Below are positions 1-11,638 of a stretch of DNA of 64,000 bases, piece by piece; positions within the stretch are counted from its first letter, which is position 1; every line of letters starts with the position of its first letter. This DNA comes from Karstenula rhodostoma CBS 690.94. Lineage: Eukaryota; Ascomycota; Dothideomycetes; Pleosporales; Didymosphaeriaceae. The translations under genes were made by a program, and so were the position numbers. A model generated the notes under the pieces. The model ran no database searches. It was not told the origin of the DNA and was given only the letters and a program-made list of their open reading frames with translations. The DNA is taken from NCBI GenBank assembly GCA_010093485.1, contig MU001493.1, forward strand, positions 2,344,937 through 2,408,936. The letters run 5' to 3'.

Positions 1-1427
1 GTTGAAGCAACCCCGGTGTTGAAGAAAGCAACTATGGTAATTAGCTTCATCATCACTGCTGCTGAAAGAAGAAACAATAGTCACTTACTATATATGATGA
101 TAGAAACAAAGAGCAGGAATAATTCGAGAATCCTATCCAAGCTCTTTATTGCCTGACCGATGTCGTGCATACTTGTTTGGATGTCTTTTTTATTTCTGCT
201 GAACTGCGTCAACAAAGCCACCATTTCCTCAAGGCTGATGTCCCCATTCTCATCTTGGTCTAGAGCATGGAATACATCTAGCGCGTGTTCCTCCCGACCC
301 GGTCCTAGAATGCGTGTAATGTCATCCTCGGTGATAGTATCTGATTCCATAGCGAACGAGAACCACAGGCGGCGAGCCAAAGCTTCAGAGGCCTGCTCAT
401 TTTCGAGTGCCTTCATGACAACGGAGCGTGGCGAGCCGACCTTGAGCACTTCTTTACCCTGGAGCCTGGCCTTCGCGTCTGCTATTGCGTCAGCCGCAGA
501 GAATCTGTTCACTCTTTTACGCGGACGGGGTTGCTGCGGGTCACTTTCTGCTGCAGCCCGCATAGTCTCGGATCGGTGAATCTTTTCATCCTCCGAGGCA
601 AAACGCGCACAGAATCCTGGATACAGTCTGATAGACGCTTCGTACATCTTCGCCAAGATGTGCGTCGTTCTTTTACTTTCCTCGACGCGCACTTTGAACT
701 GTCGCTTACGATAGTTGACAGTGAGCAAGTGAATGAGCACCTTCTGCACGAAGAACAACCCCGTGCATGCAACCGTGGCGAGGAGAAATCTCCGAATGCT
801 CAGAACGAACGCATCGTCACAAAGTCCCGGGTTCATCTCGTCAAAGACACAGAACAGTGGAGTGGCTTCGCGGCTGAACACGGCAAAATAGAAAGCAGTC
901 ATCGGCCAAATGACGGCTTTGAGGATATCGGTGTAGTCCTTCGCGGCCGAACTAAAGAACCCGGTGAAATACTGGAACACGAAGGGGAGCACAAACGCAA
1001 GGCCCCATGAGCCCCAGAAGATAGCCCAAATAACCTCGAGCCAGACGAAAAGGCCAACGATGCGGACATCGTCTCCAATATGCGCGTGTTTTGCTACGGT
1101 CGCGGTGATAACGATGGGAATTAAGAGAAGCAGTGCTGGCGGGAGGTAATATATAAGTAGCCGTCGAATCAGAGTGGACTTGGTGAGCTTGTAAACAAAG
1201 GTTTGTAGTTTGCTTGGTCCCTTCTCTTGATCTTCGTCGTCCTCCCCATGGCCGCCAGACAACTCAGCGTAGGCGCCCTGTCGGCGGAAAGGCTCGTAGC
1301 GAACATGCTCTTGGGGATCTGCACGAAACGATATTCCGCTTGCGTGCATGGCTGAGTCAGATGTATGAGCTCGGTTAATCTCCTCGAGTTCCACAATGTC
1401 GATGACCATGTCTTTCGGTGAGGACAT
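1..1427 (-). CDS. MscS-family mechanosensitive ion channel with EF-hand (3' end outside window)
   Basis: Start codon at 1427, reading leftwards. Exon 1 is 89-1427; an intron at 32-88 has donor GTAAGT, GCTAAT branch and TAG acceptor; exon 2 (1-31) runs off the edge and resumes with IAFFNTG, typical of the MscS pore helix. The protein has a charged cytosolic N-terminus, several hydrophobic segments at about residues 85-235, and an EF-hand around residues 390-405 (DQDENGDISLEEM) just before the MscS pore. This order of multiple TM helices, EF-hand and MscS pore is that of fungal Msy1/Msy2-like channels of the ER or cell membrane, which respond to hypo-osmotic stress and affect calcium. Without the intron the frame stops at 81, so it must be spliced. 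The family assignment is firm; the subcellular site is inferred from relatives. Confidence 0.9.
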
Positions 1428-2837
1428 TTTCGGCCTCTTTGACTATTGTAGTCTTGGCTACGGGTATTAAAGAGAGAAACAGGCTCTGGGGTGAGGCTCG
1501 CGAGGGAAAATTTGAGAGAGGAGTGAGGCCGCTAGAGCGGTGAGGAAGAGGGTCGGTGGCATGAAGAGTGCTAGAGAGGGTATCCCTACCTGGGCACGCA
1601 TAGGAACCAGTACCAGATCAACACCCTCTAGTTCCACTGTGCTTTTACCACAGCACAAAAAAGGAATACTACTAAGTTAACACCCTCCAATCACGCCTCT
1701 CCGGCGAATTTCTATATAGCTTACTGGTTGCTTAGGAGGTATATTGGTAGACTAACTTCATAAAGCCGTGCGTGCCGAGCTGGTAATACCATGTGAAGGT
1801 GGACTCAGAACATCAATTAAGATACTTATCCATGCTCGGCTCTAGTATTTAGCCATAAGCCTCCTGCTCAGCCGCCAGCTGAAGGAGGACTTGCTTCCCG
1901 ACATGCACAACGCCCGCCCCGTCTAGCTCTGCTATGCTGTGAGTTAGGGCCGCGACCTAGACTAAGTGCTACCGCTATCGACAGGGAAGCTACCACTTGC
2001 TTCACAATAAAGTGATTAAATGATTGGTTGGTGATACATAGTTGGTGAAGTTGGTAAGCTACTAGTGTATGGCTTAGAACCCTTATGTAAGTAGCGTGAC
2101 GACTAGTAATCGCGGTGTCGGAGAGGCTCCTTGCTTAAAGAGTGGTCGGATAACGCTGTGGGTCTACTGTTGCCCAATCCGAGGCTCATCACATCCTAAC
2201 CTGCATAACCTCACCTCTAAAGAGGCCGCCTTCCAGCCCTCAATGCCCAGCCTCTATTCATCACATGTTGCGATGAGATGCAGTGCTCTTAGGCAAACAG
2301 CTTCGGTTGTTTTCCAATGTGCACTCTTCTATCATCCTCACTTCCCTGCTTTGTTCTCTCGATTCATTCTTTAACTATAAATAAGGTTGCTCAACCCTAG
2401 GACATACCTCGTTTATTCAAGCGTGAAGACGTTTATCTTAATGACTACATACCTGCAAAGAACCAGGCTTCGGCTGCTCAGCCATGTTAGCCATGCTTTA
2501 GCGTGTCCTAAGGTTGCATATTATAGACCGATCCCATTGGTATCACCAGCCTTCAACTTTACCGAGAGCTGAACAAAGCAATCCAAGAGCTAGACTGCGC
2601 TCAGTCATGCTCTCGCGCCTGGTACGCTAAGCGAGCTGAAGACCATGCCATACTCGTCGTTTCATAGGGCAATTCATCCCGAGGAGCCTCCGAGCTGATC
2701 TGTTTGCTGATGCTGAGCCCCAAAGCTCAATCCATAAACACCACATCTGCCGTTCTGCCAAACAGGTCAGTATCATCGCTTCTTGCAACGCAGGCCCACT
2801 CACTGAAAATCTCGCAACCAGAAACATCATCCCCATA
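1428..2837. other. intergenic, divergent promoter region
   Basis: 1.4 kb between the divergent MscS channel and Frag1-like genes. Only short, uninformative ORFs are present. CT-rich runs lie just upstream of the channel start (about 1480-1560). I see no RNA gene or repeat here. Confidence 0.5.
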
Positions 2838-3930
2838 ATGTATCCACACCCATCCGACCCCTTTGACGACGACAGCGAAGCGTTACTAAAAAGTCCCCCA
2901 CAACCATCCTCCGCACCACGCACGTACTACGACATCCCGCCCCAGACCCCAAAGCCGCGCTCCACCTTCCGAAATGCCCTACGATCCTCACCACCCATTC
3001 TGGCAGCCACACTCTGGCTGTCGATAATGTCATACTTCTTCCACTTCTACATGACGCTTCCGAAAGACGCCCAAGGCCACCTCCCTAGGATCGGCGAGGC
3101 ATACAGCACTTTCCCCTACATCTCCTGCATCGGTGCCGTGCGCCTCACCTACTTCCGCGGCTTCGCGTGCATAGTCGCTATCCTCGTAACCCTCTCATTC
3201 TTTCTCGACTTCTGGATGGGCCGCCACGTACGCCCCGGGCGCTGGTTCCGCCGCGCAAAGCTCTTCTTCGGCACCGTATCCTCGGTCTTCCTGGTGCTGC
3301 TCAGCTTCGAGAGTGTGAACAACCGTAACCATTTGCATCTCATCTTTACCTCTATCCAGATATGGTGCATGGGCGGGGCGAAGCTGTCGGATTACTTTCT
3401 GCACCGCCACCTGCGCAAATGTGATCGGAAGCGTTTGATCCGCTGTCTTCAGATATCGAAGCTGTGGAAGAGGGTCGTTGGTATCGCTGCGATGCGTATG
3501 TTGCATTTCCCATCCCCTCCCGGAGCCTAATGAGCGTGTCCGCTGACGGGGCGTTCTAGCTACTTCATTGACCACTATGATTGGCATCTACGGCTGCAGC
3601 ATGCCTGTGGGACTTCTGCCAACGAACGCAACATGTTACAAGCTGGTTTCCTTCTCCGCGCCGTGTGAGTGGGCGCTCGCTGTGTGTTGGATCTCGTATC
3701 TCTGTGTGTTGGGATACGATTTATACCATGCCGAGACTGTGGCGGCGAAAATCATCGCCAAGACCAGCCAGCCAGGCGCTGGGCACGGCAGATCACCAAG
3801 CGCGGAGATGAGGCAGCTCAAGTTGGCAAGGGTGGTGGGGGGTGACGACGACGATACTAGCTACAAATCAGAAAGCACCGTGGCTGGGAAGTCATATACG
3901 TCTGTCCGGTTAGAAGAGGTAGAAGTATGA
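2838..3930 (+). CDS. Frag1/DRAM/Sfk1-like multi-pass membrane protein
   Basis: Exons 2838-3495 and 3560-3930 are joined across a 64-nt intron (GTATGT...TAG) and give 342 residues. After a proline-rich N-terminus of about 55 residues come some six hydrophobic segments, including a paired SFFLDFW/FFGTVSSVFLVLLSFES region, an IWCMGGAKLSDYF helix and a last helix ending APCEWALAVCWISYLCVLGYD. The C-terminus is acidic and charged. The topology and the motifs around the fourth and sixth helices resemble the Frag1/DRAM/Sfk1 family (the Cwh43 N-terminal fold), whose members affect lipid and GPI-anchor distribution at the plasma membrane. The match is by pattern only; another six-TM fungal family is possible. 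The gene is transcribed away from the channel gene. Confidence 0.6.
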
Positions 3931-6181
3931 ATATGCAATGTCGTTACCGCCAGGATGTAGATCTCAAGTAGTATCAAGAATACAAAGGACAAAAGTGACT
4001 TTCGGTGCGATATTACGCAGTCTGCACTAGTTACCGTGCATAGGAGAAATCTAACTACAGCGAACGACGACGATAAGCAAAAACACCAAAACACAACCGC
4101 GGGTACGTTTCACTCCCGAGAAGCCCAGCCAGTTTATCCGAGAGCAATCAACCTCATAAGCTCAGGGCATGCTTGGATGCTAGTTCAAGCAGACACCACC
4201 CTGGACTACACACCAAAGTCTACACTTTACATCCCATTCTTACTCCCGCCGCCCCAAAAAAAGCCCTTAACAGAGACTCCTCTAGCCAATTCCCGCCCCT
4301 ATTTATTACGCTACATCCCTCCCGCCCTATATAGCACAACGTACAAGTATATAGTAAACGCTATTAATACGCTTAATAAGGCCCTTATAGTCAATCCTAA
4401 TAACCTAGTCACTCGCAACGTATTAGCAGATATATATACTACTAGTATAGAGATTAAAACCTAGTTAGTTCTACTAAATTAGATTAAAGACGTGGCTTAA
4501 AAGATATACTAATAAATCTAAGTATATAAAAAGTACTTAACTATATTATTAGATAGAAAAGGTAAAGAGTAAGTGTTGAGAATGTGAATAATACTTGGCA
4601 ATATCGGGGTTTACAGAGCTCCGATCAGCCGCGACAAGGGGTGCCTCAACCCGAGCACTAAACCAATTCAGGACGAGCGTAGTATATAACCAGCCTTTCT
4701 GGCAATCTTTTCTTATGTAGCAATCTAATCAATTCGCTCCCTGAATAAAGGGATATTCGAGCTCCTTTTCTCCACTATAGTAAGCTATAGGAAAGTAATT
4801 ATCTAACTAAAGTATATTAAACCTTTTCTATTAATACTACTAGTAGTAGTTAAGTTATATTGTAAAGATTCACTATGAGGTAGGGTGACTTAATGAAGTA
4901 GGGGGGACAAAAAGGCGCGTTGTGCTTCAGTTAAGTTATTAAGAGCCTAGTTGGTTAGGTAATTATAAGATAGTAACTATATTTACGAGCGTGGGGCCGT
5001 ACTACCTCGCACTTAACGATAGTCGCAGGCTCTAGGCGACGCTTCAGGCGAATTGGGTGCCGTTTTTAGGGCATGCTGCTTGGGTAGGATAAGTAGGTAG
5101 GATCGTCTATGTTCTTTTAGGAAGATGGTGTTGTGGAAGGGTCTACCGTTTAAAGCGAATCCGGTGGTCAGCACGCAGTTATAAACGCTCCTCTTGTAGT
5201 GCAGAGTCTAAATAGCTCTCGCTAAGTGCTACACTTGGTGCACCTGCGAACATTAGAATTCAGGTGCATTGCAAACAATTCTTCACTTATTAAGTTGTCC
5301 TTGGGTCGAAAGGGATTTCAAATTCGCAATGCTCCGCCTTGATTCTGTCTATGAAGTATTCTAACGGCGTCCTAAAGGAGTATTAGCTATCTACAAGAGT
5401 AGTCGCTACCGCCACGGCGCGCACATACGTCACTCATCCCACCTCGCAGCCGCCCAGCCGTCCGACCCAGTCTGATCCACCACCACACACTTCTCACACC
5501 TCCCTACTCAGAATGTACACAGTACAACCCCCCCTCGCTCGCTACGGGCTGCATCCCGAACCACTCTGTATACACTCTCAGCCCCTCAGCGATACCACAA
5601 CCTACTATTGCACCTGGACGAGGTCGGCCTTTGTCGCGCCTGCGGCCCCCAGACACGTGTCAACCTTTGCGTAGGCCAAAACCAGTGTTTGGTGGTGGTG
5701 CTTAAGATGGAAAGAGTAGCCCCCATGTTCAAGGCAGCCAGCTGATAAGCTTTACTGGTCAGTGCCAGCTTAGCTTGCCAACGACTGAAGTTCATCTTAG
5801 GCTGCTAATTGAATACTCCACTGAATGACCGGTCATTTGTGTGAGGTATGCATGTTAGGTGTCAGCTGAAACGCATGGCATAGGGGCTTTCGGGGCCAGA
5901 CAACCTTGTCTCCGACTTTTACTCGCTCGGCTAGCCAAATGGCGTACGCCCACCTTCAGCCTTGCGCAACGCGACCCAAATCAATCACTCGCATTGGCTA
6001 CAAAGGGCATAATGCAATCAGCAACGCGGCTGTACAGAAAAAAGGCAAACGCAGGGTTAATTCTCCTTGCAGTTGAGACGGAAGGCCAAATACCTGTTCG
6101 GAAGTCGCACCAAAGCAACGACAGTTCTGTTGCGACTGCGTTTGTCGCTCTGCCATAATTTCTCATGATATCGAATGCACA
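3931..6181. other. AT-rich gene-poor region containing a RIP-degraded relic
   Basis: No intact gene is visible in 2.25 kb. The stretch from about 4300 to 5000 is strongly AT-rich and TA-rich, with a RIP-mutated copy of part of the downstream STAND gene (separate entry). From about 5000 composition returns to normal. Short ORFs at 5586-5795 (minus) and 5859-6158 (plus) have no recognisable content. Confidence 0.6.
4345..4560 (+). pseudogene. RIP-mutated relic of the STAND-TPR gene
   Basis: This stretch aligns almost base for base with about 9185-9400 in the TPR part of the STAND gene. Differences are nearly all C-to-T or G-to-A: for example GTCGATCCTGACGAC has become gtcaatcctaataac, and CAG, TGG and other codons have become TAG or TAA. 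The remaining peptide LNKALIVNPNN mirrors LNEALIVDPDD in the intact gene, then hits stops from 4463. The two-strand transition pattern and the flanking AT-richness are the signature of repeat-induced point mutation acting on a duplicated segment. Similarity fades at both ends, so the limits are approximate. Confidence 0.8.
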
Positions 6182-9100
6182 ATGTCGAACAGCACTTTCA
6201 ATCTCCAGGCCGAATGGCGCGAAGCATGTTGGGAATTTATCAGGGCCACACAAATGGATCTCAACGTCAAATCGCCAACGGCAGCACAGATTACCGCACA
6301 GCTCGATAAGCTCAACGAAGCCAAGGAAGAAGAGGGTTCTTTAAGCGTGGGCAAGGCCAAGCGTGCAGTAGAGAATACTCTACGTGCCGTGCAAACCATT
6401 GGGCATCTGCTTGCTCAAGGCGCGCAACTAACAGGCTTTGGAGGGCCGGCCAATGTGACCATGAATTGTGTTTCATTCTTAATCGATGCCGGCTTCGCCT
6501 ACAAGAAGATTGCCGAGAACATTGACAATCTTTTCAGTCAAATCGGTCCAATCATGGAGCGCGCTGAGGTTTACATCAAGGATCGAGCAGTCATAGGACC
6601 TCAGATGGAGCTCACGACACATAGAATGCTAATGGCGGTGGTCAGAACTTGCCAGCATTGTATCGAAATTCTCCGGCCTCGCCATTCTAAACGATCCAAA
6701 ACAAAACAGTTCTTTGAAGTAGCACTGTTCCAAAGTGACAGCGTTGTGCAACAGCAGATCGATACATTGGTCACGCTGCAGGAGCAGGAGATGAAGATGG
6801 CCAGTACAGTCACAGTTACCACCGTCAAGAAGACTGCCGCCGACGTTAAGATTGTTGGTGCAGATGTCAAGAGCGTCGCAACCGGGGTTGGAATGATCGG
6901 TGAAATGCTGTCAAAGAACGATGCAGCAACAGCGGAGGAAAAGATGAAGAAACAGTTCAAGGCAAAACTCGATGTGGACGATTCCAGCATGAGATCGCTT
7001 CAGTTGCAGTACCGCAACCGTCGAGAGGGACTTAAACATGGTACCTGCGCATGGCTTAAGGACGACTCACAGTACGCGCGATGGTCCGATCCCGAGAAGG
7101 AATCAGCACCAGTAATAATACTCTCCGGTGATGAAGGAAGCGGCAAGTCGTACGTCATGACTTCGGTCATGCAAGACCTTGAGAGACGCTACCCACAAGG
7201 CCGCGATGATTCTACGCGCATCTCCCTGGCATACTTTTACTGCACTCGAAGCGCTCAATCTGGCCAAAACGTCCAGAATAGTTCAAGGGAGAACCGAAGT
7301 GCGAAAGCTGCTCCCTCCGTCAAAGAAATGCTCCGCACATGGGCATGCCAGATCATGGAAAACGACACGTTCTACAGAAAGAATGTGCACAAAGTGTTGT
7401 ACGGAAACGCCGATTTCGACCAGCTGGAAGATATCCTGCAAAAGCTTTTTCTAGATCAGCTACCCAACGGAGCCATATTTTTCCTCTTGCTGGACGAAAC
7501 GCATGAATTGGATGAAGATGGCTGTTCCGAGCTCTCAATCCTACTCGAGTACTTGTCGAAAAAAAGGGAAGACCTCAGCTCGCTTAGGATTATGGTGACG
7601 ACGAAGCCGTCCTTGCAGTGCGAGCTCGAATCTCGCGCCCCTTCCTCTGCAGTAACAATCAAATTAGAGGATCGGAACAAGTCAGACATCCAGAGTTATG
7701 TAGAGAGCAGGGCAAATATGCTCGCATGTTTTAAAGCGACATCAACTGAGATCCAGAAGCTCAAAAACTGGGTAATCTCCGAGCTTCCGGCGGCTGTCAA
7801 CGGCAATTTTCTTCTCGCCGAGCGTAAATTACAAGAGGTCAACAAATGCCAGGACGTGGGAAGTGTTCGTCAATTGATTGAGAAGATCAAGGAAGGAGCC
7901 AACTTGTTCGACTCAATTGACAAGGAGGTCAGCACCTGCAACAGAATATTCAGCACAAAACAAGTGCCCATTGTCAATGCGCTCCTCCTTTGGGTCATCT
8001 ATGCTGCCTGGGAGCTCCAGTTGTATGAGCTCGAGTCGATTTTATACGTACAAGAACAACACAAACCTTTCCAGCCGTTAGCCAAAGAAATCAGGGAGGA
8101 TTATTCCGTGTTCTTCGACCTCGCCGGGTTAGAAGATGACCCATTTCAATATGTTAGCATCAAGTCAAGCGCTCATGCTGAGTACTTTAAAGACGCATCA
8201 AAGCAGCGCAAATCGTCAGATTCGTCATCAAACCAAGCTCTTTCAAAGGGTGAAATAGAGATTGTGCGGCACTTTGTTAAAAATCTCTGCGAGCAACGGT
8301 TGTACGAAAATCTTGGATTAGCTGATTTCTTCGATCAGAAGTTGCTGAAGAGTGACGTTAGAATCTCCGTGGATTGCGACAATGCACAGGCCAGAATCAC
8401 GCTGTGCTGTCTACAGTCTTTGGCCGGTGAAATAGGCGAGGAAGCCGAATCTTTACGAAGCTACGCCAGGAACAATCTGACGAATCACCTCAAGCAAGTT
8501 GATCTCGACGTTGTGGATCCAATGATCAAGGCCGAGATGGGCCCGCTACTGGTCAAGATGTTTACTAATGAAAAGGTGGTTCAGTCGAGCAACGATTTCC
8601 ACTGGTCCTCATGGGCGTACAATGACGTTGGTCTATCCTACATTGTGCGTCTTTTGAAGAGCTCTGCGGTTGTCAAGAACGTTGTCCGGGATGACAAAAG
8701 GGGCGAAGCTTGGATCAACGAGGTCCTCCGCGCTAAAGACCCAGAGCTGGAGCTGCTGCGCGCTCAAACACCGGCCATGGCAAAAGCATGGCTCAAAACC
8801 GAGCGCACTTGGGACACGTATAGAGTCTTTCTGTGGTGGTTCGGATACTATAACAAGGTATGTTTATCGACCCTCATTGCCATCGGGCAAGCGAAGTATA
8901 GCGCCTGGTCATGCGTCTCAGTACACTACTTGCGAATAAACTCAGACTGTGTAACACTGGGCCCAAATGTCGCAAACCTACTGTATGCGCTCTAACACGA
9001 AAAGGTTGAAAACACCGATACCCCAGCCGAGAGAATCAAAGAACCTCCATGGAGACTTGGACTGACATCTTCCGAAGCCATCAAGCAAATCTACGAGAAG

Positions 9101-10801
9101 GAGATCGCGTCACTGTTCCCAAACATGGGTTTTGCAGATTCCGTAGGTGTGCGGAACTTGGGAATGACTTTGTTAGAGTGCAAACACGTAGCGGAGGCCA
9201 TTGATACGCTTAACGAGGCCCTCATTGTCGATCCTGACGACTTAGTCGCTCGCAATGCATTGGCAGATGCGCATGCCACGGAGATCAAAACCCAGTCGGT
9301 CCTACCGAATTGGGACGAAGCATTGCGCCACAAAGACCTCGTCATTGAGCAACTCAAAGCTGGAAAGAAGCTTTACACAGATGAGGACACGGACGCATCG
9401 CGGAAATCGTTAACGTCTGGCAAAGCGGTTTGGCTACGAGAGCTTAAGAGATACGAAGAGTCACAAGAGTTGCTGCGCGGTCTGCTCGAAGAGGACCCGG
9501 GGAATGACTCAATCCGCCTTGAGCTTATGCGTACACTTTGCCAGTACCAGAAATATGGGGAGATTATCGAACTCGTTCAGGCCATGGAGAACGAGGTCGA
9601 CCCGTCTACGAACAACACTGCTGCATCACGCTTTCTGCAGTATCATGCCGTCGACGATACATGCCACACTGTGCTTGTCTCGGCGTTCCAGCAAGAGAGC
9701 CAATTGGAAGGCATGAAAAGCTACTACCGCCTCGCAATCAAAGGCTGTGCCAGCAACAAAGAGCGGATTGCGCAGTGGAGACATTTCCATCTCACCGACC
9801 GTTTGGCTTCGATACTCTTCAAGTTTGGGCCGGGTCCCCCTGAGCGCGAAGAAGCAATTACACTGTGGGAAAAGGCCGCCAAGGATTACAGAAACGACCG
9901 AACTCAGTGCATCAGACAGTTGTGCAAGGCCTACATTGCGCAAGCCCGAGAGGCGGGACCCGGTTCGCCCATTGCGGATGCCATGATCGCAAAAGTCAAG
10001 GCTTTCCTACAGGAATCTAACGTGGAGACGGAAGAGACGGACGTATCTCAAGCTGAAGTACGCGCATTGCTCGCCCGATACTATCGAGCCGTGGGGGATC
10101 GAGTCAATGCCCAAGAAACCCTTCGACCGGACATGGAGCTTGCTTTGAGATTGCTGTCCGACGACGACGAAGAAAATGATTGGCAAGGATACCGAAAGCT
10201 TGGAGATGCACTCATGGACTTTGGAGCCATGGACGACGCACAAGCAGCCTGGTCTCTGATCCAACCAAAGCAGGGTATCTCGCATCTGCTCGAGCGTCCC
10301 CCATCGCCAAACACGTCACCTTCTGAAGAAACCCCACCAAGAACTGATGAGACGTCATCAGAAGATGGGAAGAACGAGCCGAGTTCTTCACCAAACGACA
10401 ACGATTCCGAAGGTACACCGGCTTCCTCAGAGCGCCCTCGGCTCAAGCGAGCCAACACGACAATGGTTCCCACAGGGCCGCTGAGTTATCATTGTGACGG
10501 TCACTGCGGTACAAGCTGGACGTATGCAGACGATTTTCACGTCTGCTGCGAATGTGTCGATGTGCAGTTTAATCGAGAATGTCACCAGAAGCTCCTAGCA
10601 GGACAGCTCGAACGCGACGTATGCGATGCCAAGCACGATTTTCTACATGTACCAGCTTGGACGCTGGAGAGTGCGAGGAGGGCTCGCGACAAGAAGGTTC
10701 TTGTGGGAGACTCGGAGAAGAAGATCGATGCGTGGTTGAGGGAGACGGAGCAGGCGTGGCAATTGAGCGTTTTGGACGTCAAGCCAGGCCTATGCGCTTA
10801 G
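6182..10801 (+). CDS. STAND/NLR-like receptor: N-terminal effector domain, NACHT, TPR, C-terminal zinc finger
   Basis: Exons 6182-8857 and 9005-10801 are joined across a 147-nt intron (GTATGT donor, CTAAC branch, AAAG acceptor), giving 1490 residues. The N-terminal roughly 200 residues resemble the fungal STAND N-terminal 'Goodbye'-type helical domain. A NACHT-type NTPase follows: Walker A GDEGSGKS near residue 322 and Walker B FFLLLDE near 435. A helical region leads into TPR-like repeats around 930-1110 (EAIDTLNEALIVDPDD). A Ser/Pro-rich acidic linker follows, then a Cys/His cluster at about 1384-1440 (HCDGHCGTSW, CCECVD, CHQKL) like a ZZ-type zinc finger. Fungal STAND proteins of this plan act in non-self recognition and regulated cell death; that role here is inferred. 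The naming of the N-terminal domain is the least certain part. Confidence 0.85.
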
Positions 10802-11638
10802 GTCACGTGGCTTTCTGTCTACCCAAGGGTCACGCTTTTATCGCTTCTATCGCTTTTAGTCTCTGCAGCAGGCGGGCTCTGCTAATTTCATACTTGTCTA
10901 ATTTAACACTTGTACTGGTATCTGACGAGTGAGGCATCTTGTGTTGTACGTCTTCCACCTCAGTGCCGTGTGTTGTGTGTTGGTGGTAGCCCAAAGATGG
11001 CCGTTCAATGCGTGCTTGCCCACGGCGCTCTGATTGGAGGTACGGCGCCAGAAGGTTTCGATGGATTTCTCTTCGTATTACTGGAATGCAGAGGCGTTGT
11101 TTGTAGCAGGCAGAATGATTCCGGCCGGTCGTCCTGCTGGGCGCTTTGACCGCGGCTTCGGACGACTTCGTTCGCTCAGGCCGTCATGGGAGCGCGCGTC
11201 CAAGAGAAACACGAAGATGGATGCGCACATTGCTGGCCATATGAAGCTAGAAAGGCCTACACATATTGTTAGCGGGCGGGATCCCCTGCAGGACCCTTTG
11301 TCTGATGACGGGCTCTCATGGGAACATAAAGAGCGAATGCAAGCTCAAGCCTTTGACAGTCAGATATAGAATAGGCAATCCTAGTTATACAAGTTTGGAA
11401 TCTTCCCCTAACACTGTCTCGCGGCGGTTCACCTTCGCGTGAGAGGACGGGGTGTTTATGTGGCCGTCGGTCCAATCTTGGTGGACGGCCGCCTACCGCG
11501 CAATTCCGCTCTTAACTCCAGGCCGCCACAACGCGCGCCTGTCACATTTCTTCCGCCTCCCAGCTCGAGGCGCAATCCATACGTCAGCTCCTCCTTTTCC
11601 CAACTTATATAACTTGCGCGGCTGTGGTGTCCTCGGGC
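10802..11638. other. intergenic between STAND receptor and hydrolase gene
   Basis: No supported gene. A 111-codon ORF at 11034-11369 has no recognisable domain and no helpful context. The region supplies the STAND terminator and the promoter of the next gene. Confidence 0.4.

Noticed and set aside
11034..11369. 111-codon ORF downstream of the STAND gene
   Set aside because: No recognisable domain; probably 3' flanking sequence, though a small gene cannot be excluded.
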